Assembly: GCF_014486675.1 (NCBI RefSeq)
Contig: NZ_JACTAC010000035.1
Span: forward strand, 1 to 33,605
Origin: Flavobacterium macrobrachii
Lineage (GTDB): Bacteria > Bacteroidota > Bacteroidia > Flavobacteriales > Flavobacteriaceae
DNA length: 33,605 bases
Direction: 5' to 3'
The notes below the pieces were generated by a model. That model saw nothing but the letters and a program-made list of their open reading frames with translations. It was not told where the DNA came from and did no database searches. A program made the translations under genes and the position numbers. The stretch's first letter is position 1; the number at the start of each line of letters is the position of its first letter. This document shows, piece after piece, positions 1-7,842 of the stretch.

Positions 1-2
1 GT

Positions 3-2180
3 TCAGATAATAAAATTTTATACAAAAAAGTAACCATTGGCGGCGTTGAGGTTTTTGAATATTCCAATAATCCGCAGGACGAATTATACAATGTAAAATT
101 CACTTTAGTTGGAGCTAATTTCGGAAATTATATTCTAATAAATACATCGGCAATCGGTAAAATTTATCAATATGTTGAACCTATTTCTGGCGTTCCACAA
201 GGAAATTATGAACCAATAACTCGATTGATTGCGCCAACAAAAATCCAAATCGCAACCGTTGTTGGAAAATTCAATCCAAACGAAAAAACACTGGTTGATT
301 TTGAAATTGGCGTAAGCAATAACGACCAAAACTTGTTTTCTTCCATTGATGATGATAATAATAAAGGTATTGCTGGAAAATTGAATTTCAAACAGCGATT
401 GCTTAGTAAAAAATGGCAAATTGATGCTTTTGGAAACTATCAGTTTGTTCAAGAAAACTTTCAAACTATTGAGCGATTATTCAATATCGAGTTCAATCGC
501 GATTGGAATTTAACTTCATTCGAAGGAAATCAAAGTTTACTCATCAGCGGTTTGGATTTCACTTTGCCCGAAAAAGGAAAATTAACCTATCAGTTTGAAA
601 AACTTGATTTTTCCAAAAGTTTTTCTGGAAATCGTCATTTAATTAACGGTTTTTTCAAACTAAAAGATTGGAATATTTTGCAAAATGCCAGCGTTTTAAA
701 CAGCGATGGAAATTTTGCAATGTCTTCTTTTATTCGAAATCAAACACAAACAAGATATCATTTTGGCAAAAATTGGGTTGGTGCCAATTTGAATTTAGAA
801 AACAACAAAGAAAAACTGGTTGCAACCAATCAACTTTCGGTTTTAAGCCAACGATTTACCGAATATGGCGCGTTTGTTGGTCGTGGTGATAGCACAAAAG
901 TTTATGTAGAATTGGGTTATTTACAACGTGTAAACGACAGTTTGCAAAATAATTTGGTACAAAAAGTAAATACATCGCATTCCTATTATCTAAAATCTCG
1001 ATTGATACAAACTAAGAAAAGTGATTTATCGTTATTTTTAAATTACAGAAATCTGAAATTTGAAGATAATTTACGTGGAAATGAACCGTCGTTGAATTCA
1101 AGATTGTTGTATAACGACCAATATTTTAATCAGTTGATGAAAATATCAACGGCTTATGAAACAACTTCTGGTTCCATTGCACAACAGGAATTTACCTATC
1201 TTGAAGTCGAGCCAAGTCAAGGTGTTTACATGTGGAACGATTACAACAACAACGGAATTCAGGAATTGGAAGAGTTTGAAATTGCGCCTTTTCCCGATCA
1301 AGCAAAGTATGTTCGTGTATTTTTGCCCAATCAAGTTTTTGTAAAAACGCACCAAAATCGGTTTTCGCAATCCTTGACTTTAAATACTTCAAAATGGCAA
1401 AACGAAAAAGGTTTCAAAAAGCTGTTGTCTTATTTCTATAATCAAACTTCGTATTTAGTAGAACGAAAAATTTTCAGAAACGGTGATAATTTCGACTTAA
1501 ATCCGTTTTCAACTTCCGAAGAAGATTTACTCGGATTGAACACCAGTTTTAGAAATAGTTTATTTTATAATCGAGGAAAACAGAAACATTCTGTGACGTA
1601 TACTTATACCGAAAATCGCTTGAAAAGTTTGCTTTCTGTAGGTTCGCAAGAAAGCAAAAACAAATCCCATCAGTTGCAATATATTCATTTATTGAAAAAA
1701 TCGTGGTTGTTCAATATGAATTCAAAAACAATTAAAACCGAATTGGCTTCGGAGAATTATGCCAGTAGAAATTTTGAAGTAATTGGTTATCAATTAAGTC
1801 CAAAAATCTCTTATTTGTTTAATAAAAACACGAGTTTGGATCTTTTTTACGAATATCAAAACAAGGAAAATCAGTTTGGAAATGGCGAAACCTTACTTCA
1901 AAACCGTTTTGGAACTTCATTTTCTTATGCAGGCGAAAAGAAATTTACGATGAATGGCGAATTTTCGTTGTATCAAAATAAATTTGAAGGCGATGCTTTG
2001 TCGCCAGTAGCTTTCCAAATGCTGGAAGGTTTACAACCTGGACAAAACCTAACCTGGCGATTACTTTTGCAAAAAAATCTAACCGAATTTCTCGATATCA
2101 ACATCAATTATTTAGGAAGAAAAACTGAAACCAGCCAAACCATTCACACTGGAAATATCCAACTTCGAGCTTATTTTTAG
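3..2180 (+). CDS. Large outer-membrane beta-barrel-like protein, C-terminal part (5' end outside window)
   Basis: The reading frame is open from the first base of the window, so the N-terminus lies upstream; about 725 residues are visible. No internal start needs to be used; the TTG at 225 is only an internal codon. The visible part consists of alternating polar and aromatic segments typical of outer-membrane beta strands. It ends in an aromatic residue (...LRAYF), as expected for a BAM substrate. Around 1230-1280 lies a D-x-N-x-N-G-x-x-x-x-x-E loop (DYNNNGIQELEEFE) that resembles an EF-hand/dockerin calcium loop. I recognise the general style of large Bacteroidota surface proteins but no named family; TonB-dependent receptor or SprA assignments are not supported. 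Seen: barrel-like composition and calcium-loop-like motif. Inferred: outer-membrane location. Confidence 0.75.
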   Translation, partial: SDNKILYKKVTIGGVEVFEYSNNPQDELYNVKFTLVGANFGNYILINTSAIGKIYQYVEPISGVPQGNYEPITRLIAPTKIQIATVVGKFNPNEKTLVDFEIGVSNNDQNLFSSIDDDNNKGIAGKLNFKQRLLSKKWQIDAFGNYQFVQENFQTIERLFNIEFNRDWNLTSFEGNQSLLISGLDFTLPEKGKLTYQFEKLDFSKSFSGNRHLINGFFKLKDWNILQNASVLNSDGNFAMSSFIRNQTQTRYHFGKNWVGANLNLENNKEKLVATNQLSVLSQRFTEYGAFVGRGDSTKVYVELGYLQRVNDSLQNNLVQKVNTSHSYYLKSRLIQTKKSDLSLFLNYRNLKFEDNLRGNEPSLNSRLLYNDQYFNQLMKISTAYETTSGSIAQQEFTYLEVEPSQGVYMWNDYNNNGIQELEEFEIAPFPDQAKYVRVFLPNQVFVKTHQNRFSQSLTLNTSKWQNEKGFKKLLSYFYNQTSYLVERKIFRNGDNFDLNPFSTSEEDLLGLNTSFRNSLFYNRGKQKHSVTYTYTENRLKSLLSVGSQESKNKSHQLQYIHLLKKSWLFNMNSKTIKTELASENYASRNFEVIGYQLSPKISYLFNKNTSLDLFYEYQNKENQFGNGETLLQNRFGTSFSYAGEKKFTMNGEFSLYQNKFEGDALSPVAFQMLEGLQPGQNLTWRLLLQKNLTEFLDININYLGRKTETSQTIHTGNIQLRAYF

Positions 2181-2381
2181 TAAAAAAGTGAATAGTAAAA
2201 GGAAGCCAATTCTTAATATTCTAATGTCTATGATTTTCTGTAACGGAGTGAAACGAATTTTAAAGTTAAAATAAATATATGTTTCTATGTGGTAAAAAAG
2301 AAACTTCAATGTCATATTTGATTTTAAATAAAAAATCATTTGGCACATATTTTGTAAACTAAAAATCACTAATTTTAAACT

Positions 2382-2402
2382 ATGAAAAAAGTAAAATCAT
2401 GA
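2382..2402 (+). other. Six-codon upstream ORF overlapping the next start (ATGA)
   Basis: ATG AAA AAA GTA AAA TCA TGA is a mini-ORF whose stop overlaps the ATG of the following gene at 2399 in the ATGA arrangement used for translational coupling. It begins with Met-Lys-Lys, like the real gene. It could be a coupling leader peptide or chance in AT-rich DNA. Confidence 0.25.
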
Positions 2403-2953
2403 AAAAACTAATCTTATTATGTTTGGTGTTTGTGTTTTCAAATACCATTTTTGCACAAACTGTAAAGGAAAAAGCAAAAGAAAAATCCGAAAAAACCGCT
2501 GCGGCTAACAAAGCTAAACTTGAAAAGTTAAAAGACGAAAAAGCAAAAGCAAAAAAAGACGCTGAAAAAGCAGAAAAAGTGGCTGGTTTAAAATCATCTA
2601 AAATTAAAAAAGCTGTTGAAGAAAAAGAAGCTAAACTAAAAAAAGACGGAACACCAGACAAACGCTTTAAAGATGCCGCTAAAAAAGAAGCGACAAAAAC
2701 AGAGACAAAAGCAAAAACAGCAGCCAAAAAAGCAAAAGCAGAAGCAAACAAAACCGTAGCAAAAACCAAAAAAACAGCTGCTGAAGAAACAGAAAACCTA
2801 AAAGAAACAGCACTTTCAAAAGCAGCTGAGAAAAAAGTTTCTGATAAAGCAACTGGAACGTACAAAGGTAAAAAAGTGTACACTGGACCAAGAGGTGGAA
2901 AATATTACATCAACAAAAACGGAAACAAAACCTATATTTCCGACGATAAATAG
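2399..2953 (+). CDS. Secreted Lys/Ala/Glu-rich protein with C-terminal PBCV-type basic adaptor motif
   Basis: 184 residues. Residues 1-20 are a signal peptide (MKKLILLCLVFVFSNTIFAQ) ending in an Ala-Gln cleavage context. Residues 21-150 are a highly charged Lys/Ala/Glu-rich stretch with histone H1-like K-A repeats, probably helical or coiled coil. The last ~30 residues (YKGKKVYTGPRGGKYYI then NKNGNKTYI) match what I know of the PBCV-specific basic adaptor domain (PF08789), a short module named from chlorella viruses and also seen in bacteria. Function is unknown; the basic body suggests binding to anionic polymers such as DNA, LPS or polysaccharide. It stands alone with its own terminator. 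The low-complexity body makes homology by composition misleading; the C-terminal motif is the informative part. Confidence 0.8.
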   Translation: MKKLILLCLVFVFSNTIFAQTVKEKAKEKSEKTAAANKAKLEKLKDEKAKAKKDAEKAEKVAGLKSSKIKKAVEEKEAKLKKDGTPDKRFKDAAKKEATKTETKAKTAAKKAKAEANKTVAKTKKTAAEETENLKETALSKAAEKKVSDKATGTYKGKKVYTGPRGGKYYINKNGNKTYISDDK

Positions 2954-2975
2954 GAAAAAAATTTACTAATAAAAT

Positions 2976-3011
2976 CAAAGTGGTTTTTCAAATGGAGAAA
3001 CCACTTTTTTT
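2976..3011 (+). terminator. Rho-independent terminator
   Basis: The arms AAGTGGTTT and AAACCACTT are separated by a ~11-nt loop and followed by a T run. It lies 25 nt after the Lys/Ala-rich gene and ends that transcript. Confidence 0.85.
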
Positions 3012-3116
3012 ATCTCCAAAAACCAAATTTTAGCGGGTTCAAAAATGTTAAAATTTTACTATGCGTATTTTCCTAATTTCCTCTGTTTATGCGGTTTTTA
3101 AAAAAATTATAATCTA

Positions 3117-3141
3117 TAAATTATTGTAAATCAATAATTTA
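3117..3141. promoter_or_regulatory. Perfect 10-bp palindrome upstream of nrdB
   Basis: TAAATTATTG and CAATAATTTA are exact inverted repeats around a 5-nt centre. It sits ~155 nt before nrdB in the 344-nt gap 2954-3297 and is a candidate operator. It does not match the NrdR box known from proteobacteria. Confidence 0.4.
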
Positions 3142-3145
3142 TTTT

Positions 3146-3167
3146 TTTCGACAAAATTTCGACAAAA
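3146..3167. promoter_or_regulatory. Two perfect tandem copies of an 11-bp motif upstream of nrdB
   Basis: TTTCGACAAAA occurs twice head to tail (3146-3156 and 3157-3167). The 11-bp period is close to one helical turn, so a protein could bind both copies on the same DNA face. Candidate regulator site for ribonucleotide reductase expression. Confidence 0.45.
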
Positions 3168-3196
3168 TGTCATATTTGTTAAAAACTAGCTCGATT

Positions 3197-3205
3197 TGTG
3201 GATAA
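3197..3205 (-). promoter_or_regulatory. Perfect DnaA box upstream of nrdB
   Basis: TGTGGATAA on the plus strand is the reverse complement of the consensus DnaA box TTATCCACA. It lies ~93 nt upstream of nrdB. In E. coli, DnaA boxes regulate the nrdAB promoter (established knowledge), so its presence before this RNR gene is suggestive. A single 9-mer could still be chance. Confidence 0.5.
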
Positions 3206-3210
3206 GTTTG
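3203..3210 (+). promoter_or_regulatory. Candidate nrdB -7 promoter element
   Basis: TAAGTTTG matches the Bacteroidota -7 consensus TAnnTTTG and overlaps the DnaA box by three bases. The nearest upstream TTTG (3175-3178) is 24 nt away, longer than the usual ~19, so the promoter is uncertain. A weaker alternative, AATCTTTG at 3236-3243, lies closer to the gene. Confidence 0.35.
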
Positions 3211-3297
3211 ACTTTCTTTTTCCGTTTCATTTGACAATCTTTGTATCACACTGAAAAGGTCAAAAAATCACCCAAATAATTTTAAAATAAATTCAAA

Positions 3298-4275
3298 ATG
3301 GCGACTATCGAACCAATTTTACAAGAAAACAAAAACCGCTTCGTGATTTTCCCAATCAAACATCATGATATTTGGGATTGGTATAAAAAAATGGAAGCTA
3401 GTTTTTGGACAGCCGAAGAAATTGATTTGCATCAAGATTTATCCGATTGGAATAACAAACTAAGCCATGATGAAAAATACTTCATCAAGCATATTTTGGC
3501 GTTTTTTGCTGCTTCTGACGGAATTGTGAATGAAAATTTAGCTGAAAATTTTGTAAACGAAGTACAATATCCAGAAGCAAAATTTTTCTACGGTTTCCAA
3601 ATCATGATGGAAAACATTCACAGCGAAACCTATTCACTCTTGATCGATACGTATGTAAAAGATGAAGCCGAAAAAGCCTCACTTTTCAATGCATTAGAAG
3701 TTTTTCCTGCCATCAAGAAAAAAGCAGATTGGGCTTTAAAATGGATTGGTTCCGATTCTTTTGCTGAAAGATTAATTGCTTTTGCAGCCGTAGAAGGAAT
3801 TTTCTTTTCAGGTGCATTTTGTTCCATTTACTGGTTGAAAAAACGCGGATTAATGCCAGGTTTGACGTTTTCTAACGAATTAATTTCTCGCGATGAAGGC
3901 GTTCACTGCGACTTTGCGGTGCATTTACACAACCACCATTTGATAAACAAAGTTTCAAAAGCCAGAATTACCGAAATCATCACAGACGCTTTACACATTG
4001 AACGCGAATTTATTACAGAAAGTTTGCCAGTTTCATTAATTGGAATGAACGCCAACTTAATGACACAATATTTAGAATTCGTCGCCGATAGATTATTAGT
4101 AGAATTAGGTTGCAGCAGAGTTTACAATTCAAGCAATCCGTTCGATTTCATGGACATGATTTCACTACAAGGAAAAACAAATTTCTTTGAAAAACGTGTT
4201 GCCGAATACCAAAAAGCAGGCGTAATGTCAAAAGATACCGAAGACCAAAAAATTAGCTTCGACGCTGATTTTTAA
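3298..4275 (+). CDS. nrdB: Class Ia ribonucleoside-diphosphate reductase, beta (radical) subunit
   Basis: 325 residues, a normal length for the family. It houses the diiron/tyrosyl-radical cofactor that starts reduction of ribonucleoside diphosphates to deoxyribonucleotides, in complex with NrdA. The expected ligands are visible: Asp74 (ASDGIV), Glu105 and His108 (ENIHSE), Glu166 (VEGIF), Glu200 and His203 (RDEGVH). Tyr112, four residues after His108, is the radical tyrosine, so this is a Tyr-radical class Ia enzyme rather than a Phe-containing class Ic one. The C-terminus ends in an acidic/aromatic tail (SFDADF), as needed to dock on alpha. nrdA follows 275 nt downstream in the same orientation. 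The ATG at 3298 precedes a typical Flavobacterium N-terminus. Confidence 0.97.
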   Translation: MATIEPILQENKNRFVIFPIKHHDIWDWYKKMEASFWTAEEIDLHQDLSDWNNKLSHDEKYFIKHILAFFAASDGIVNENLAENFVNEVQYPEAKFFYGFQIMMENIHSETYSLLIDTYVKDEAEKASLFNALEVFPAIKKKADWALKWIGSDSFAERLIAFAAVEGIFFSGAFCSIYWLKKRGLMPGLTFSNELISRDEGVHCDFAVHLHNHHLINKVSKARITEIITDALHIEREFITESLPVSLIGMNANLMTQYLEFVADRLLVELGCSRVYNSSNPFDFMDMISLQGKTNFFEKRVAEYQKAGVMSKDTEDQKISFDADF

Positions 4276-4298
4276 TCTGAATTTATTTGATTGAAGTT

Positions 4299-4330
4299 CA
4301 ATGGCGTTTAGTTATGAAACCAAGCCATTG
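4299..4330 (+). repeat. Imperfect hairpin after nrdB
   Basis: CAATGGC and GCCATTG are perfect 7-bp arms 18 nt apart, immediately upstream of the interspersed element in the nrdB-nrdA gap. No T run follows, so it is not a standard terminator. Confidence 0.3.
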
Positions 4331-4336
4331 ATTAGC

Positions 4337-4445
4337 TTAGCCCAGATTGAAGTGGAAATCCTTTTATTTCGTCAGTTCGAGTTCGCTTGCAAAGCGAGTA
4401 TCGAGAACAAGAAATAAAAGATTGTATCGGAAAGCTGGATTGGCT
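4337..4445 (+). repeat. Interspersed structured element, copy A (with a second repeat nested inside)
   Basis: The 5' arm TTAGCCCAGAT-nnn-AGTGGAAATCCTTTT (4337-4365) is identical, apart from the three n positions, to that of copy B at 24042. The 3' arm GGAAAGCTGGATTGGCT (4429-4445) pairs back: AGC (4339-4341) with GCT (4443-4445), and CCAG (4342-4345) with CTGG (4435-4438), leaving a 4-nt bulge ATTG. Between them CTTTTATTTC (4361-4370) pairs with GAAATAAAAG (4411-4420). Nested inside is a second palindromic unit, GTCAGTTCGAG (4371-4381) to GTATCGAGAAC (4398-4408), with a perfect TCGCTT-GCA-AAGCGA hairpin at its centre. Both units resemble intergenic repeats I associate with Flavobacterium genomes. 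Confidence 0.7.
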
Positions 4446-4510
4446 TCAAAAAAATCTATAGAACGAAAATTTTATAGAAGTTAAGGGATTAACAAAAAAC
4501 AAAACTAACC

Positions 4511-4536
4511 GAAATAGAGAAGGGATTTTCTATTTC
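4511..4536 (+). promoter_or_regulatory. Hairpin just upstream of nrdA start
   Basis: GAAATAGA (4511-4518) and TCTATTTC (4529-4536) are exact inverted repeats, ending 14 nt before the nrdA ATG. It could modulate translation initiation of nrdA or be an operator; neither is shown. Confidence 0.35.
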
Positions 4537-4550
4537 AAAAAACAAAAAGT

Positions 4551-6995
4551 ATGTACGTAATTAAAAGAGATGGTCACAAAGAACCAGTAATGTTTGATAA
4601 AATCACAGACAGAATAAAAAAACTGTGCTATGGTTTAAATGAATTAGTTGATGCCGTAAAAGTGGCAATGAAAGTTATTGAAGGTTTATACGATGGTGTA
4701 ACAACTTCTGAATTAGATAATCTAGCAGCCGAAACTGCTGCTTCTATGACAGTTACACATCCTGATTATGCTCAGTTAGCAGCGCGAATTGCCATTTCCA
4801 ATCTACATAAAAATACCAACAAATCATTCTCGGAAACGATGAACGAAATGTATCATTATGTTAACCCAAGAACCAATCAAAAAGCACCATTACTTTCGGA
4901 TGAAGTTCACCAAGTAATTCAAGAAAATGCCGAGTTTTTAAACTCTCATATTATATATAACCGAGATTTTAACTACGATTATTTTGGTTTCAAAACCTTA
5001 GAACGTTCTTATTTATTAAAAATCAATGGTAAAATTGTAGAAAGACCACAACACATGTTGATGCGTGTTTCTGTTGGAATTCATTTAAATGATTTAGAAT
5101 CAGTAATCGAAACCTACGATTTGATGTCTAAAAAATTCTTTACGCATGCAACACCAACATTGTTCAACGCCGGAACGCCAAAACCACAAATGTCTTCGTG
5201 CTTCTTATTATCAATGCAAGACGATAGCATCGACGGAATTTATGACACGCTAAAATCAACTGCAAAAATTTCACAATCAGCAGGTGGAATTGGATTATCA
5301 ATTCATAACGTTCGTGCAACAGGTTCATACATTCGAGGAACAAACGGAACATCAAACGGAATTGTGCCAATGCTTCGAGTTTTCAACGACACAGCACGAT
5401 ATGTTGATCAAGGTGGCGGAAAACGCAAAGGAAGTTTTGCTATTTATCTAGAAACGTGGCATGCTGATATTTTTGACTTTTTAGATTTAAAAAAGAACAC
5501 CGGAAAAGAAGAAATGCGTGCGCGCGATTTATTTTTTGCCATGTGGACTTCCGATTTATTCATGAAACGTGTACAAGAAGATTCTACTTGGACGTTGATG
5601 TGTCCAAATGAATGTCCAGGTTTGTATGATGTTTATGGCGATGAGTTTGAAGCATTATATACTTCGTATGAAGCTCAAAACAAAGGAAGAAAAACCATCA
5701 AAGCACGTGAACTTTGGGAAAAAATTCTAGAATCGCAAATCGAAACTGGAACACCATATATGTTGTATAAAGATGCAGCAAACAGAAAGTCAAACCAAAA
5801 GAATTTAGGAACGATTCGTTCATCGAATTTGTGTACCGAAATCATGGAATACACTTCAGCAGATGAAATTGCGGTGTGTAACTTGGCTTCGATTTCATTG
5901 CCAATGTTTGTAGAAAATAATACGTTCAACCACGAATTATTATACAACGTAACCAAACGTGTTACTCGAAACTTAAACAAAGTAATCGATAGAAATTACT
6001 ATCCAGTAAAAGAAGCCGAAAACTCAAACTTACGTCATCGTCCTGTTGGATTAGGAGTTCAAGGATTAGCAGATGCGTTTATTTTGTTGAGAATGCCATT
6101 TACTTCGGATGAAGCAAAAAAATTAAATCAAGAAATTTTCGAAACCATGTATTTTGCTGCCGTTACAGCTTCTATGGAAATGGCAAAAGAAGAAGGTCCA
6201 TATTCTACTTTCAAAGGTTCGCCAATTTCGGAAGGATTATTCCAACATAACCTTTGGAACATCAAAGACGAGGAACTTTCTGGTCGTTGGGATTGGGCAA
6301 GTTTAAGAAAAGAAGTAATGGAAAATGGTGTTAGAAACTCGCTATTAATGGCGCCAATGCCAACTGCTTCAACATCGCAAATTCTTGGAAACAACGAAGC
6401 ATTTGAACCTTATACATCCAATATCTACACACGTCGTGTACTTTCTGGAGAATTTATTGTGGTAAACAAACACTTATTATACGATTTGGTAGAAAGAGGT
6501 TTGTGGAACGAAACAACGAAGCAAGAAATTATGCGTCACAACGGTTCGGTGCAAAACATCGATTGTATTCCAGCAGATTTGAAGGAATTATACAAAACCG
6601 TTTGGGAAATGTCGATGAAAGATATTATCGATATGTCGCGTCACAGAGGTTATTTTATTGACCAATCGCAATCGTTGAATTTGTTCATGCAAGATGCAAA
6701 CTATTCAAAACTAACGTCAATGCATTTCTATGCTTGGCAAAGCGGATTGAAAACAGGAATGTATTATTTGAGAACAAAATCAGCTGTTGATGCTATCAAA
6801 TTCACTTTGAATAACGACAAAAAAGCAGAACCAATACCATCAACAATTGCCGAAAAACCAGAAGCTGTAGCTGTTGAGGTTGTTGCTCCAACAGAAAATG
6901 GAGAAATGACCGCCGAAGATTTTGCCGCAATGGTAGAACGCGCAAGAAACGCCGCTGGAAATGTTGGTGATGATTGTGAAATGTGTGGTTCTTAA
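4551..6995 (+). CDS. nrdA: Class Ia ribonucleoside-diphosphate reductase, alpha (catalytic) subunit
   Basis: 814 residues. Residues 1-90 form an N-terminal ATP-cone ([13 protein letters not shown]...), the allosteric activity domain. The ten-stranded barrel follows. The redox pair is Cys217 (MSSCFLL) and Cys443 (AVCNLA). The thiyl-radical Cys428 lies in NLCTEI with Asn426 and Glu430. Tyr738-Tyr739 (GMYYLRT) form the radical-transfer path, and Cys809/Cys812 (CEMC) at the C-terminal tail accept electrons from thioredoxin or glutaredoxin. An Ala/Glu/Pro-rich linker of ~45 residues precedes the tail. It reduces NDPs to dNDPs together with NrdB. The gap to nrdB carries a structured repeat, so co-transcription is likely but not certain. 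A terminator follows at 7059. Confidence 0.97.
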   Translation: MYVIKRDGHKEPVMFDKITDRIKKLCYGLNELVDAVKVAMKVIEGLYDGVTTSELDNLAAETAASMTVTHPDYAQLAARIAISNLHKNTNKSFSETMNEMYHYVNPRTNQKAPLLSDEVHQVIQENAEFLNSHIIYNRDFNYDYFGFKTLERSYLLKINGKIVERPQHMLMRVSVGIHLNDLESVIETYDLMSKKFFTHATPTLFNAGTPKPQMSSCFLLSMQDDSIDGIYDTLKSTAKISQSAGGIGLSIHNVRATGSYIRGTNGTSNGIVPMLRVFNDTARYVDQGGGKRKGSFAIYLETWHADIFDFLDLKKNTGKEEMRARDLFFAMWTSDLFMKRVQEDSTWTLMCPNECPGLYDVYGDEFEALYTSYEAQNKGRKTIKARELWEKILESQIETGTPYMLYKDAANRKSNQKNLGTIRSSNLCTEIMEYTSADEIAVCNLASISLPMFVENNTFNHELLYNVTKRVTRNLNKVIDRNYYPVKEAENSNLRHRPVGLGVQGLADAFILLRMPFTSDEAKKLNQEIFETMYFAAVTASMEMAKEEGPYSTFKGSPISEGLFQHNLWNIKDEELSGRWDWASLRKEVMENGVRNSLLMAPMPTASTSQILGNNEAFEPYTSNIYTRRVLSGEFIVVNKHLLYDLVERGLWNETTKQEIMRHNGSVQNIDCIPADLKELYKTVWEMSMKDIIDMSRHRGYFIDQSQSLNLFMQDANYSKLTSMHFYAWQSGLKTGMYYLRTKSAVDAIKFTLNNDKKAEPIPSTIAEKPEAVAVEVVAPTENGEMTAEDFAAMVERARNAAGNVGDDCEMCGS

Positions 6996-7005
6996 TTGCT
7001 ACTTT

Positions 7006-7033
7006 GTCATTTCGACGAAGGAGAAATCACATA
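7006..7033 (+). repeat. Fragment of a common Bacteroidota intergenic repeat
   Basis: Immediately after nrdA lies GTCATTTCGACGAAGGAGAA followed by ATCACA. From memory this phrase recurs in many Flavobacteriia intergenic regions. Only one copy is visible here, so the repeat call rests on recollection. Confidence 0.35.
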
Positions 7034-7058
7034 ATCAATTCATTGATTTATAATAAAA

Positions 7059-7094
7059 GAAAACAGCTGTCAATTTGATAGCTGTTTTCATTTT
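7059..7094 (+). terminator. Rho-independent terminator of nrdA
   Basis: GAAAACAGCT (7059-7068) and AGCTGTTTTC (7080-7089) form a perfect 10-bp stem followed by ATTTTATT. The 3' half overlaps the promoter of the next gene. Confidence 0.8.
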
Positions 7095-7104
7095 ATTACC
7101 TTTG
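7074..7104 (+). promoter_or_regulatory. Bacteroidota-type promoter for the small protein/GNAT operon
   Basis: TTTG (7074-7077), a 19-nt spacer and TACCTTTG (7097-7104) match the Bacteroidota consensus TTTG-N19-TAnnTTTG exactly. The start codon at 7122 implies a 5' UTR of roughly 10 nt. The -33 box lies in the loop of the nrdA terminator. Confidence 0.65.
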
Positions 7105-7121
7105 AAATAAATAAAAGTACC

Positions 7122-7346
7122 ATGTCAAAAGAAAAAAAAGGAGTTTACACTGGAATCATAGAAAAAGACGAAAACGGAAATTATTTCTGTGGTGAATACT
7201 TGCTGGATTACCAATATACCGAAGCGAGTTTCAAACTCGGTGACGAAATCAATATCAAATCCGTAATCGCCAATCCAAGCGATAAAAGTTTTAATCAATA
7301 TCCAAAAAAGTCTAGAAATTTCTTCTTGGCAAATGATAAAAAATGA
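7122..7346 (+). CDS. Small hypothetical protein
   Basis: 74 residues, no signal peptide or membrane segment. It opens MSKEKKGVYTGII and has an alternating strand pattern (GIIEKDENGNYFCGEYLLDY...GDEINIKSVIANP) that suggests a small beta-rich fold. It has its own well-formed promoter. Its stop codon overlaps the start of the acetyltransferase gene (ATGA), implying translational coupling. I do not recognise the family; the coupling suggests a shared regulon rather than a defined function. Confidence 0.7.
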   Translation: MSKEKKGVYTGIIEKDENGNYFCGEYLLDYQYTEASFKLGDEINIKSVIANPSDKSFNQYPKKSRNFFLANDKK

Positions 7347-7789
7347 AACTACTAAAAACCAATTCCAATCATCCCGATTTTCAAAAGTTAACCCGACTTT
7401 TTGATGATTATTTGGTTGAAATTGATGGCGATGAAAAAGACTTTTTTGCGCAATACAATCAAATATATATTGATAACGTAATCGTTTGTTATGAAGATGA
7501 AATCGCTGTTGGTTGTGGCGCGTTTAAAGAATATGAACCGACAGTTGCCGAAATAAAACGAATGTTTGTCTTACCCGAAAAGCGAGGCAAAGGAATAGCT
7601 TCGACTGTGTTGAACGCCTTGGAAATTTGGGCAAAAGAAAACGGTTTTCAGCATGCTATTTTGGAAACGTCAAACCAGCTGACAAACGCCATTTCATTGT
7701 ATCAAAAAAGTGGCTTCGAAGTCATTCCAAACTACGGACAATACATCGACGTAGAAAGTAGCGTATGCATGAAAAAAATCCTGAAATAA
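7343..7789 (+). CDS. GNAT family N-acetyltransferase
   Basis: 148 residues, one GNAT domain. The acetyl-CoA pyrophosphate-binding motif A is visible as MFVLPEKRGKGIAS (RGKGIA matches R/Q-x-x-G-x-G/A), after the strand AVGCGAFKEY. The C-terminal part (SLYQKSGFEVIPNYGQY) is the usual motif B region with Y-x-x-x-G-F. The acceptor substrate cannot be read from sequence. The start overlaps the stop of the 74-residue gene (ATGA). dgt follows 53 nt downstream in the same direction and may be co-transcribed. Confidence 0.9.
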   Translation: MKLLKTNSNHPDFQKLTRLFDDYLVEIDGDEKDFFAQYNQIYIDNVIVCYEDEIAVGCGAFKEYEPTVAEIKRMFVLPEKRGKGIASTVLNALEIWAKENGFQHAILETSNQLTNAISLYQKSGFEVIPNYGQYIDVESSVCMKKILK

Positions 7790-7842
7790 AGTTATCTTTA
7801 ACTTCTAAAATCAAAAATAGTTAATCAACAATCTGAAATCAA

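Noticed and set aside
2380..2883. Long minus-strand ORF opposite the Lys/Ala-rich gene
   Set aside because: Its Phe/Ala/Ser-rich translation is the complement of AAA/GCN codons; the plus-strand gene has a signal peptide and a recognisable C-terminal motif.
3298..4275. Class Ic (Mn/Fe) radical subunit
   Set aside because: Tyr112 is present at the radical position, where class Ic has Phe.
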